This document shows positions 1 to 6,787 of a stretch of 21,047 nucleotides of DNA, in pieces. The notes beneath the pieces were generated by a model. It worked only from the letters and a program-made list of their open reading frames with translations, was not told the DNA's origin and made no database searches. Source of the stretch: Desulfuromusa sp. (GTDB lineage: Bacteria > Desulfobacterota > Desulfuromonadia > Desulfuromonadales > Geopsychrobacteraceae); assembly GCA_021647765.1 (NCBI GenBank), contig JAKIUD010000059.1, forward strand, positions 1 to 21,047, read 5' to 3'. How positions within the stretch are numbered: position 1 is the stretch's first letter; the number at the start of each line of letters is the position of its first letter. A program made the translations under genes and the position numbers.

Positions 1-26
1 TCGAGGTCCGAGAGATCATAAAATCT

Positions 27-192
27 CTCATAAAGAGACCGGATATACGGCAGCAATCCTGTCCCTGTTATCATTGACAAAAAAACCTTGCAATTAAGGG
101 GGAGACCATATACGGGACTGTCCCCAGGTTCATCGGGGGCTGTCCCAAGAAGTTTACGGGCTATGAAACTGCAGTGTTTCGCACCACAAAAG
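27..192. repeat. REP-like repeat, left copy (flank plus truncated, inverted core)
   Basis: Positions 27-113 are nearly identical to the reverse complement of the last ~87 bases of the window (20961-21047), with a handful of mismatches. Positions 114-192 match 20851-20930 in the same orientation, beginning GGGACTGTCCCC and running through GGGGGCTGTCCCA and a GAAACTGCAGTGTTTC palindrome. The core is therefore flipped relative to its flank when the two copies are compared. The distal terminal repeat seen in the right copy is missing here; similarity stops near 192. The G-rich nested palindromes are typical of REP/BIME elements mobilised by REP-associated tyrosine transposases; that assignment is inference. 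Confidence 0.8.
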
Positions 193-294
193 AGTAGAGC
201 CAACAGAGGTGATATAGAATGTCCCCTTCGGTTCCCTTGTTACGTGTCCCCCGAATACGGATAAACAACCCGCACGCCCCCTAAAATCTGATAA

Positions 295-675
295 CTATTT
301 TATCAGCGTCAGCTTAAATACATTTTTCATCAATTCAAAATGTTTGTCGAGAGAGTATAGATCGTAACGATTCTGAATCGCATTCTGAGCAATAATCAAG
401 TCCGGAATCCCAACACCATTAATACCTTCTTTCAAGCATTGATACTGCAACTCAGTTATTTGATCCCAGATGATATTGAGCTCCAGTTTGACAACAGAAT
501 TCAATAAAGTGATGAGTTTTTGCTGTCTTTTCATTTTCAGAAAAGGAACCAGCTCCGCCAGGATAAGATCATTTACAGCAAGAATATTTTCGTCTATCAA
601 AAAATCAAGTTTATCAGTGTTACCGTTTCCCCTGAAATAATCAATCCAGACAGAACTATCTACTAAAACCTGCAT
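295..675 (-). CDS. vapC: VapC-type PIN-domain toxin
   Basis: Toxin of a type II toxin-antitoxin module; PIN-domain VapC proteins are Mg-dependent ribonucleases that cut tRNA or rRNA and are neutralised by VapB. The 126-residue length is normal for the family. The acidic active-site set is visible: D6 in the N-terminal VDSSVW motif, E41 (LILAELV), D92 (GIPDLIIA) and D110 (SLDKHF). The gene overlaps the end of the upstream antitoxin gene by 13 bases, so the two are co-transcribed and probably translationally coupled. No truncation is seen, so the toxin looks intact. The RNA target cannot be read from the sequence. Confidence 0.9.
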   Translation of the reverse strand: MQVLVDSSVWIDYFRGNGNTDKLDFLIDENILAVNDLILAELVPFLKMKRQQKLITLLNSVVKLELNIIWDQITELQYQCLKEGINGVGIPDLIIAQNAIQNRYDLYSLDKHFELMKNVFKLTLIK

Positions 676-866
676 TCACGGCTCCGAACCTCATCCAGAT
701 TTATCTCCAGGTCAACTTTCCCCTTGAACTCTTTGATTCCAGCAATCTTGTTTTTTCTGATCAGTTCTTCCAGAGCGGTAATAATGACTTTTGTTTTTGT
801 CTCAATGTGAGTTGTTTGCATAGCTTCACGTAGCAAAGTTTCGGGCAGATCCAGAGTGGTTCTCAT
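663..866 (-). CDS. vapB: VapB-type antitoxin (DUF2191-like)
   Basis: Antitoxin partner of the downstream PIN toxin. The 67-residue product begins MRTTLDLPETLL and has the ETKTKVIITALEELIRK segment characteristic of VapB/DUF2191 antitoxins. Here the N-terminal part forms a ribbon-helix-helix DNA-binding fold and the charged C-terminus (KGKVDLEINLDEVR) wraps the toxin. The ATG at 866 was chosen over an upstream in-frame ATG because GGAGG lies 8 bases before it and the protein then starts with the usual MRTTLDL. VapB-VapC complexes normally repress their own promoter, and the repeated ATGCAT sites just upstream fit that role. Confidence 0.88.
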   Translation of the reverse strand: MRTTLDLPETLLREAMQTTHIETKTKVIITALEELIRKNKIAGIKEFKGKVDLEINLDEVRSRECRF

Positions 867-884
867 AATGGCACCTCCGCATAT

Positions 885-920
885 ATGCATAAATATAAAA
901 AATCATGCATACAAAGTCAA
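885..920 (-). promoter_or_regulatory. vapBC promoter with repeated ATGCAT operator-like sites
   Basis: On the minus strand TTGACT (920-915) and TATATT (897-892) are separated by 17 bases. Two ATGCAT palindromes lie at 905-910 (inside the spacer) and 885-890 (just downstream of the -10), exactly 20 bases apart. That places them on the same face of the helix, as expected for cooperative binding by a ribbon-helix-helix antitoxin. Operator function is inferred. Confidence 0.55.
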
Positions 921-1251
921 CTGGATAATCGCAAAAAATAGCAGAAAAAATAGGGGGCAGGAAAAAAATAGGAGCAATTTCTTTTAATCTATATCCATAT
1001 TTAACATGGGCTTTGTGGATGAGTTTGTTACGTTGTTCTTTGGAGAAAAACTAGGAAAAGCTAGGTAGAGTAGAGGGCAGGTTCACTCAGCCCTCCCTCA
1101 TCAGAAAAATTAGAAAAATTAGGGACGCTTCCCAGATTTAATTCTTCTTGCGTAGTTGCCCTGCCCGTTTAAGTCATTCTCTCTCCGTAATCGGGTCAGA
1201 ACAATCATCTACCACTGCGGTTGTATTTTATGGATAGAATAACAACTGAAA
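921..1251. other. Gene-free stretch with short direct repeats
   Basis: No plausible gene apart from the transposase relic at 973-1041. It contains two AAAAAATAGG copies (945-954 and 963-972), a tandem AGAAAAATT pair (1103-1111, 1112-1120) followed by GGGACGCTTCCC, and two similar GGGCAGG-containing segments near 955 and 1075. The mosaic look suggests decayed mobile-element DNA. Confidence 0.5.
973..1041 (-). pseudogene. Remnant of a REP-associated tyrosine transposase (C-terminal helix-turn-helix)
   Basis: A short open stretch on the minus strand reads KEQRNKLIHKA followed by HVKYGYRLKEIA. This resembles the C-terminal helix-turn-helix of RAYT/IS200-like (Y1_Tnp) transposases, where a segment such as eAHvkyGYslkEIA precedes the LGxHYSTVSR helix. 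It is preceded by a stop codon, and the expected downstream helix is replaced by low-complexity A/T- and C-rich sequence. No HUH domain remains. It is a decayed fragment at best. A RAYT relic fits the REP-like repeats at the window ends. Similarity is judged by eye. Confidence 0.45.
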
Positions 1252-1527
1252 TCACCGCTTCTCACGAGTGTGCCACAAACGAAGCAGGTAAATTGTGTTT
1301 GTTTTGATTTCGTAGCGCATTTCATAACGGCCAACCAGAAATCGACGAACTTCACGTGGGGAGAATTCTTCAACTTTTTCACCAATACGAGGGTTTATCA
1401 GCAGCTTGGTCGGGGCAGCGGTGAGCATCTGGGCAGTACGTATCGCTGCCCCTTTATCCACTGCCGCCAAAAACTCATATAGCCGACCGATGTCTGACAG
1501 CGCTTTTTTTGACCATTTTAAATCCAT
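1252..1527 (-). CDS. ParE/RelE-family toxin
   Basis: A 91-residue toxin of the RelE/ParE superfamily. It begins MDLKWSKKALSDIGRLYEF, the common ParE N-terminal helix pair, and ends IYLLRLWHTREKR, the usual C-terminal strand with a histidine and basic residues. ParE proteins poison DNA gyrase while RelE-type members cleave mRNA on the ribosome; the sequence is closer to ParE. The ATG at 1527 overlaps the TGA of the antitoxin gene by one base (TGATG), indicating translational coupling; a TTG one codon earlier is also possible. It looks full length. Confidence 0.85.
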   Translation of the reverse strand: MDLKWSKKALSDIGRLYEFLAAVDKGAAIRTAQMLTAAPTKLLINPRIGEKVEEFSPREVRRFLVGRYEMRYEIKTNTIYLLRLWHTREKR

Positions 1528-1796
1528 CAACGTGGAACCTTCAACGGACTATCGGTACCGAGACTATCCGCCCAGGCTTGTACTGACTGATGGTCGATTA
1601 CATTGCCAGCATCAACATCGTTTAAAGCTTCCTGTGTGAGACGGCTACGTTCCTCTTCCTGATCAATCCAGGCAGAAAGTGCCTGCCTCACAATCCAGCC
1701 CCGCGAGCGTTCAAGTCGAGCTGCCATCTGCTCAACTTTATCGGCCATTGGTAACGGAACGTGCGTCGTCAGTACTTTAGTTTTTGCCTGCGCCAT
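1527..1796 (-). CDS. Ribbon-helix-helix (CopG/ParD-type) antitoxin
   Basis: An 89-residue antitoxin paired with the downstream ParE-like toxin. The N-terminal KVLTTHVPLPMADKVEQMAA followed by LERSRGWIVRQALSAWI is a ribbon-helix-helix DNA-binding fold. The C-terminal part ends with HQSVQAWADSLGTD, the toxin-contacting tail seen in many CopG/ParD antitoxins. The ATG at 1796 has GGAG seven bases upstream. The two genes form a bicistron read leftwards. A strong promoter overlapped by a perfect 10-bp inverted repeat lies directly upstream, which suggests autoregulation. Confidence 0.85.
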   Translation of the reverse strand: MAQAKTKVLTTHVPLPMADKVEQMAARLERSRGWIVRQALSAWIDQEEERSRLTQEALNDVDAGNVIDHQSVQAWADSLGTDSPLKVPR

Positions 1797-1814
1797 ATTG
1801 ATTCTCCAATTTAA

Positions 1815-1889
1815 TACCTGTCAGGTAATACGCAAAACATGACATTATGATTATATATCAATCATAATGATTAAACATGATATTGTCAA
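1815..1889 (-). promoter_or_regulatory. Promoter and operators of the ParDE-type module
   Basis: On the minus strand TTGACA (1889-1884) and TATGAT (1866-1861) are separated by 17 bases. The -10 box sits inside a perfect 10-bp inverted repeat (CATTATGATT at 1843-1852, AATCATAATG at 1860-1869, 7-base spacer). A second palindrome, TACCTG-T-CAGGTA (1815-1827), lies between promoter and ribosome binding site. Both are good candidate operators for the antitoxin. Confidence 0.6.
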
Positions 1890-2192
1890 ACCAAACCGGC
1901 AGTAAATGTAAGGTGTTCGCGCTTCAATGGAAGAGAGAATAATCAGAATTTGGCTTTATCTCTGTTATCCTTTAATGCGGTATGGTAATTTTATCAAACT
2001 AGGAAGCTGTAGGACTTTACAAGAATCTACTACGAAATCGTCTGATCGGTTCATATTTCCGTATATTTTCGACAAATAGCGGTGCTATCTGCTCTCAAAT
2101 CTACGAAAATATGTCCTCAAACAGTCGATTTCTTGCTACGATCCGCAAAGCCCGACAGCCTCCTGGACAACTCTTTAGCGGCGCATAACTTC
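1890..2192 (+). other. Leader region of the glycosyltransferase/radical-SAM operon, with nested inverted repeat
   Basis: No separate gene is supported. A nested structure is visible: outer arms ATATTTTCG (2063-2071) and CGAAAATAT (2104-2112), inner arms ATAGC (2076-2080) and GCTAT (2084-2088) with a GGT loop. An in-frame GTG at 2082 would extend the glycosyltransferase by 37 residues, but that extension has no family counterpart. No convincing sigma-70 promoter was found, so the operon's transcription start is unknown. Confidence 0.35.
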
Positions 2193-2849
2193 ATGAATAA
2201 AACTCCCGACTCCAATCTGCTGGTTTTCAGCAAATATCCGCTTGCTGGAAAAGTAAAAACCCGACTTATTCCAGCGCTTGGAGCTGAAGTAGCGGCACAA
2301 CTCCATCGGCGGTTGGCAGAATCAGCCATAGACATGGCTCAATCATGGACCCGAGAAATTTCAAGAAACACAACTCGCGTCACCGTCCACTATACCGGAG
2401 CGGAAGAAAAAGATTTTTGCAGCTGGCTCGGTTCTGACCTCGATTATCAGGAACAGCCTGCCGGTAATCTGGGACGACGGATGTGTTTCGCCTTCGAGAG
2501 TGCCTTTGAATGTGGAATTAAGCACGTCATCGGAATCGGAACCGACGTTCCTGCCCTTACACCTGCCCTTCTACGACAAGCAGACAAAAACCTCAAAGAT
2601 CACGATGTTGTTCTTGGGCCAGCCGCCGATGGTGGTTACTACCTCATAGGTATGAACTCTTTTCATCCGGAACTGTTTGTCGGAATTGACTGGGGAACCG
2701 GGCAAGTGTATGCACAAACGCAGAAGATCTGTATCCGTTTCGGTCTCCGGACTGCTGATTTATTGATGTTAAATGATGTCGACCGGCCAGAAGACTTGAG
2801 GACACTAAGAGATGATCCACGCTTTAGCGACATCGTTGGAAAAAGGTGA
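2193..2849 (+). CDS. TIGR04282/DUF2064 glycosyltransferase (arsenosugar-biosynthesis type)
   Basis: GT-A-fold transferase of the DUF2064 family (CofC/MobA-like nucleotide-sugar folds), a family annotated for arsenosugar biosynthesis and earlier named rSAM/selenodomain-associated transferase 1. Counting from the ATG at 2193 (218 residues), the N-terminal nucleotide-binding segment LLVFSKYPLAGKVKTRL is at 9-25. GTDVP (116-120) provides the metal-binding acidic motif, GPAADGGYYLIG is at 142-153, and NDVDRPEDL is near the C-terminus. This ATG gives the family-typical start; a GTG at 2082 gives an unconvincing extension, though no strong ribosome site precedes either. The gene runs directly into the DUF3047 gene and lies in the same operon as the radical-SAM fusion. 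The sugar donor and acceptor are unknown. Confidence 0.85.
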   Translation: MNKTPDSNLLVFSKYPLAGKVKTRLIPALGAEVAAQLHRRLAESAIDMAQSWTREISRNTTRVTVHYTGAEEKDFCSWLGSDLDYQEQPAGNLGRRMCFAFESAFECGIKHVIGIGTDVPALTPALLRQADKNLKDHDVVLGPAADGGYYLIGMNSFHPELFVGIDWGTGQVYAQTQKICIRFGLRTADLLMLNDVDRPEDLRTLRDDPRFSDIVGKR

Positions 2850-2854
2850 AAGCC

Positions 2855-3550
2855 ATGAATATCATCAATCAAAATAGAATAAAAATCTTAGGCCCATTCT
2901 TTTTCGTTATTTATTTCCTGCTCTTTTCGACCCTCTCTGCTGTTGCTGAACAAAAAGATCCCCTTGCACCAATCCAGATCGGACTTTTTTCCGAAAACAG
3001 TCTTAACGGCTGGAAAGAAAAGAAGTTCGTCAATCAAACCAGTTATCGACTGGTGAAGCAGGATAACCAAACGGTGCTTCAAGCAAAAGCCGAAGCCTCT
3101 TCATCCGGATTGTTCAAGAAAGTCGTGGTCGACTTGACAACCCACCCATACCTCAATTGGAGATGGAAACTTGAAAAGGGACACCCTCCTCTAGCAGAAA
3201 GAACGAAAGAGGGTGATGATTACGCAGCTCGCATCTATGTTATTGTCAAGGGCGGGCTGGCTTTCTGGAAAACCAAGGCAATAAATTATGTCTGGTCTTC
3301 AACAGAAGAAAAGGGGGCAACCTGGCCCAGCGCATTTGCTGGAAATTACGCAATTCTTCTGGCTGTTCGGTCCCCTGAGGATAAAAAAGGTATCTGGTAT
3401 CAGGAAAAACGCAACGTTTATGAAGATTTTAAGAAAATCTTTGGTGAAGAAATTAAAAAAATTCAGGCGGTTGCAATTATGACCGATAGTGATAATTCAA
3501 AGGGATCAGTTCGAGCCAGTTATGGTGATATCAGCTTCACCGCCGACTGA
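2855..3550 (+). CDS. Exported DUF3047 protein
   Basis: A protein of unknown function from the DUF3047 family. After a basic start, the hydrophobic segment ILGPFFFVIYFLLFSTLSAV followed by AEQ looks like a Sec signal peptide, so the mature domain is probably periplasmic. Family features follow: SENSLNGWKEKKF, a WRWK core, EGDDYAARIYVIV, AINYVWSS, and MTDSDNS near the end. The fold is probably a beta-sandwich (inferred). The ATG at 2855 has AAGGTG seven bases upstream; a GTG at 2846 overlapping the previous stop is an alternative adding three residues. The tight spacing to the glycosyltransferase gene and the 42-base gap to the radical-SAM gene indicate one operon. A role in handling the pathway's product outside the cytoplasm is a guess. 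Confidence 0.82.
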   Translation: MNIINQNRIKILGPFFFVIYFLLFSTLSAVAEQKDPLAPIQIGLFSENSLNGWKEKKFVNQTSYRLVKQDNQTVLQAKAEASSSGLFKKVVVDLTTHPYLNWRWKLEKGHPPLAERTKEGDDYAARIYVIVKGGLAFWKTKAINYVWSSTEEKGATWPSAFAGNYAILLAVRSPEDKKGIWYQEKRNVYEDFKKIFGEEIKKIQAVAIMTDSDNSKGSVRASYGDISFTAD

Positions 3551-3592
3551 AATCTTTGTAAATCCACCTGAAATCCTATTCAAGGCATCAAT

Positions 3593-6500
3593 ATGACATA
3601 CAACCCACAACTCTGGAAACGGTATGAATTTGATCAATTACCAATTTATATTCGTACCGACCGCCCCACCTGGTTTGTCCCCAATCGAAGTGGCGATGAA
3701 CTGTTAAAACTATCTGACAAGCAAAGCGACCACATTTACCGGGATAAATTTTTGAACAGGTTGCCTGATGCTCCTGCCAACAATTATTCCGGTCGTTATC
3801 AATATCTGAAAACCGATCAGCTGAAAGAACTCTGGTTACATATTACCAATCACTGCAACCTCAGCTGTCAACATTGTCTGTTTGCCTCTGGTCCCGATTC
3901 GACTGAAGAGATGAGTGGCGCACAGATTTTAAGCCGCGCAGAGGAAGCGGTACAGTTGGGTTGCCGAATTTTTGCCTTAACGGGTGGCGAGCCGTTTTTT
4001 CACCCGGAGATTTCTGAAATCCTGACCGGTTTGCTTAGATTCCCCGATTGCCATGTGGTTATCCTGACCAACGGATTGCTGTTGGAACAGATGCTGACGG
4101 ACGATTTTGATCTAAACCGGATTCATTTGCAGATCAGCGTCGATGGTCTGGATGATCGGCATGATGCAATTCGTGGTCAGGGAACTTTTGTGCAGCTGAA
4201 AAAACAGTTATTGGCTCTAAAACAACGTGGTATTCCATTTACCTTGTCGATGTGCGTGGAACAACGCAATCTACGGGACATGGCAGATCTGGTTGATTTT
4301 GCCGTTGAAGTTGGCGCAAGCAACCTCCACTATCTCTGGTATTTTATCCAGGGACGCGGCACAACAGCAGGATTTGTCCCCCCAAGTGAAATTTTCCCCC
4401 AGTTTATTGCTGCTGTGGAAAAAGCTGAACAACTGGGTCTTCAGATTGATAATTTGACCGCACTGCAAACGCAGATTTTTGCCCCGGCAGGGACAATCCA
4501 CGATGGTAGCGGCAGCGGCTGTGAATCTGCAGCCATTGGGCCAGATGGAAATCTTTACCCATCGGCAGCTCTGGTTGGCAATCAGAAACTGCTAACACCG
4601 CTATCAGGAAGAAGCCTTGCCGAAGCCTGGCACAACAGCCCCGCATTAAACCAAATCCGTAGAGCAACAGTTGCTAAACTCGATGATCCACTGCGTTATT
4701 TTACTGGCGGCGGGGATCTGGATCACTCCTGGATTCACGGCAATCAGTTTTCTGGAACTGACCCCTATCTTCCCCTCTATGAGCAAATTATTTTCTGGCT
4801 GATTCACCGCGAAGCAACCCGCCTTCCTGAAAGAGAGCAGCCTGGTTTGAAATTAAAAATGGGTGACATTCTGGAAAGCTGCGGGGCTCACGGTCACGTT
4901 GCTCTAACCCATGCCAATTGCCTGTTAGCCATTGCCGACCAAAACAGTCGTACGGTGGTAAAAAATTATTACCGTGCTGCAGCGACTGAGACTAAAGAGG
5001 ATATCCTCAACCCGGTCTGCTATGTCGATGAGGACATCTCACACATTCCGGAAAAATATCGTTTCCGCGGTTATGGCTGTGGCAGTCCGGTTCTGGATGC
5101 GGAAATCAAGACCGGTGAAACAGTTGTTGATCTGGGCAGTGGGCGGGGTATTGAAATTTTTATTTCAGCTCGACTGGTTGGCCACAAGGGGCACAGTATC
5201 GGGGTTGATATGCTTGATCCGATGCTTACAATTGCAGAACAGGGGGCGGTGGATGTGCGTAAAAACCTTGGCTATAACAACATCGAATTCCGCAAGGGTT
5301 ATCTTGAAGACTTACCATTGGAAAATGCAACGGTCGATCTGATGCTCTCCAACTGTGTGATGAATCTCTCCTCAGATAAACGTCAGGCTTTTGCCGAAAT
5401 TTTCCGTTCACTCAAACCGGGAGGACGACTGGTTATCTCGGATGTTGTCTGCGAAGAGGAACCAGATGCCGCAATCCGCAACGATGCAGAGCTACAAGGG
5501 GAGTGTATTGCCGGAGCGTTACTGCAGAAAGACTTGGTTGGGCTTTTGGAAGAAACCGGGTTTACCGATGTCCGTCTGTTGAAACGGTTCCCCTACCGTG
5601 TCGTCCGTGACCATCCATTTTTCTCTCTCACTTTTTCCGCCTGGAAACCGGGAGAAAGTGACCTTGTCCCGGTCATTTACCGTGGGCCATTACCGCAGTT
5701 ACCGTTATCGGACGGAACATTTCTATTCCCCGGACAAAAAACCCTGATTGCCAGAAATCTGGCAGAACACCTTGATGAACACATTTTTCTTTTGGATTGT
5801 GATGATGGCAGTGTCACCAATCTGGATCTGGCAGACGGCTGTGCCTGTGCGTTACCTCCAGAAGTGGCAACATCACCAGCACCTTCTGTTCTTAAATACC
5901 GCTCCGGCTGCATGGTTTGCGGCAACGATTTGCTCTATCCTGACAAAGAGGTTGAGCTGGTTTGTCATTATTGCGGACAACACGCTATTGCTAATGCCCA
6001 CTGTGACAAAAAACATTTTGTCTGTGATCATTGCCACAGTGAGGATGCTCTGAATGTCATGGAGCATCTCTGCGAGGAATCAACTGAAACCGATATGCTG
6101 GAAATCCTGGCACGCCTGCGAAAACATCCATCGATTCCGGTTCATGGGCCGGAGCACCACGCCTTGATGCCGGCAATTATCGTCACGGCCTATCGTAACA
6201 GTGGGGGAAAAATTGAGGATGATCTGATCGCTACAGCGATCCGGCGCGGTCATCAGATTATTGGTGGAAGCTGTGCATTTACCGGCATCTGTGGTTCAGC
6301 ATCTGGGGTCGGTATCGCCTTCAGTCTGCTGTTGCAAGCCAACCCGGTCAAGGCGGAACAGCGCCAGATTGTCCAGAAAATCACGCAACAGGTTCTGGCT
6401 GATATTGCTGAACTCAGAGCAGCTCGTTGCTGCCAGCGCGATTGTTGGCTGGGATTGAAAAAAGCCGCAGAGCTATCCAAAGAATATTTGCCAATCCCAT

Positions 6501-6619
6501 TACAAGCCGATGCGGTGATCGGTTGCTATCAACGGCAGCAAAATAAAGAGTGCATCGGCATGGATTGTCCGGTTTTACGAGAACAAGAGGAGGTCGCGTC
6601 ACAAACAAGATGCAGTTAG
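3593..6619 (+). CDS. Radical SAM / ArsM-like methyltransferase / zinc-ribbon / DUF5714 fusion protein
   Basis: A 1008-residue multidomain enzyme. Residues 1-70 resemble a small PqqD-like lead domain (PTWFVPNRSGDELLKL). Residues 80-370 are a radical SAM domain with C88-x3-C92-x2-C95 for the 4Fe-4S cluster and GGEP at 131-134; the SPASM-like tail (about 310-385) has lost most cysteines. Residues 455-675 are an ArsM-like methyltransferase: DLGSGRG (513-519), IGVDM (536-540), SNCVMNLS (587-594), LKPGGRLVISDV (607-618), GECIAGAL (636-643). Its cysteines C477, C496 and C637 fall at conserved ArsM places, but the usual late cysteine is not seen. C773/C776, C791/C794, C804 and C811/C814 form a zinc ribbon leading into DUF5714 (HGPEHH 851-856, GGSCAF, GICGSA, RCCQRD). 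AAGG lies seven bases before the ATG. With the two upstream genes it suggests methylated, glycosylated organoarsenic or similar chemistry; the substrate is unproven. Confidence 0.9.
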   Translation: MTYNPQLWKRYEFDQLPIYIRTDRPTWFVPNRSGDELLKLSDKQSDHIYRDKFLNRLPDAPANNYSGRYQYLKTDQLKELWLHITNHCNLSCQHCLFASGPDSTEEMSGAQILSRAEEAVQLGCRIFALTGGEPFFHPEISEILTGLLRFPDCHVVILTNGLLLEQMLTDDFDLNRIHLQISVDGLDDRHDAIRGQGTFVQLKKQLLALKQRGIPFTLSMCVEQRNLRDMADLVDFAVEVGASNLHYLWYFIQGRGTTAGFVPPSEIFPQFIAAVEKAEQLGLQIDNLTALQTQIFAPAGTIHDGSGSGCESAAIGPDGNLYPSAALVGNQKLLTPLSGRSLAEAWHNSPALNQIRRATVAKLDDPLRYFTGGGDLDHSWIHGNQFSGTDPYLPLYEQIIFWLIHREATRLPEREQPGLKLKMGDILESCGAHGHVALTHANCLLAIADQNSRTVVKNYYRAAATETKEDILNPVCYVDEDISHIPEKYRFRGYGCGSPVLDAEIKTGETVVDLGSGRGIEIFISARLVGHKGHSIGVDMLDPMLTIAEQGAVDVRKNLGYNNIEFRKGYLEDLPLENATVDLMLSNCVMNLSSDKRQAFAEIFRSLKPGGRLVISDVVCEEEPDAAIRNDAELQGECIAGALLQKDLVGLLEETGFTDVRLLKRFPYRVVRDHPFFSLTFSAWKPGESDLVPVIYRGPLPQLPLSDGTFLFPGQKTLIARNLAEHLDEHIFLLDCDDGSVTNLDLADGCACALPPEVATSPAPSVLKYRSGCMVCGNDLLYPDKEVELVCHYCGQHAIANAHCDKKHFVCDHCHSEDALNVMEHLCEESTETDMLEILARLRKHPSIPVHGPEHHALMPAIIVTAYRNSGGKIEDDLIATAIRRGHQIIGGSCAFTGICGSASGVGIAFSLLLQANPVKAEQRQIVQKITQQVLADIAELRAARCCQRDCWLGLKKAAELSKEYLPIPLQADAVIGCYQRQQNKECIGMDCPVLREQEEVASQTRCS

Positions 6620-6652
6620 GTCTGCTGATTTTATTTAAAAGTCATTTCTTAG

Positions 6653-6681
6653 TTGCGACATCTTGTTCGACAAGCTATATT
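6653..6681 (+). promoter_or_regulatory. Likely sigma-70 promoter of the rpfF-like gene
   Basis: TTGCGA (6653-6658) and TATATT (6676-6681) are separated by exactly 17 bases, about 107 bases before the start codon. This makes the rpfF-like gene at least partly independent of the operon upstream. A short CTTGT/ACAAG inverted repeat (6662-6674) lies in the spacer. Confidence 0.4.
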
Positions 6682-6787
6682 TCTAATTACAAAAATGGCA
6701 ACAGTAGAGAAACACTAGTGAAATTACTTTTTTCAAGCAGATAATTCAGGATAGACGATAGTCGTTACTCCGGAGAAGGATGCCAAC

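Noticed and set aside
2082..2192. Upstream in-frame extension of the glycosyltransferase from a GTG at 2082
   Set aside because: The 37 added residues have no family counterpart, and the ATG at 2193 gives the typical DUF2064 start. The extension also overlaps the leader inverted repeat.
4974..5342. Alternative-frame open reading frame of 122 codons inside the fusion gene
   Set aside because: It lies wholly within the ArsM-like coding region, whose frame has clear conserved motifs; a frame shadow.
3593..6619. Selenocysteine or frameshift explanation for the very long fusion protein
   Set aside because: The reading frame is uninterrupted with continuous domain motifs, so no recoding is needed.
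6610..6744. Small open frame after the radical-SAM gene (about 45 codons from ATG 6610)
   Set aside because: It overlaps the end of the large gene, has no good ribosome site and no recognisable features; the region is better explained as the rpfF promoter region.
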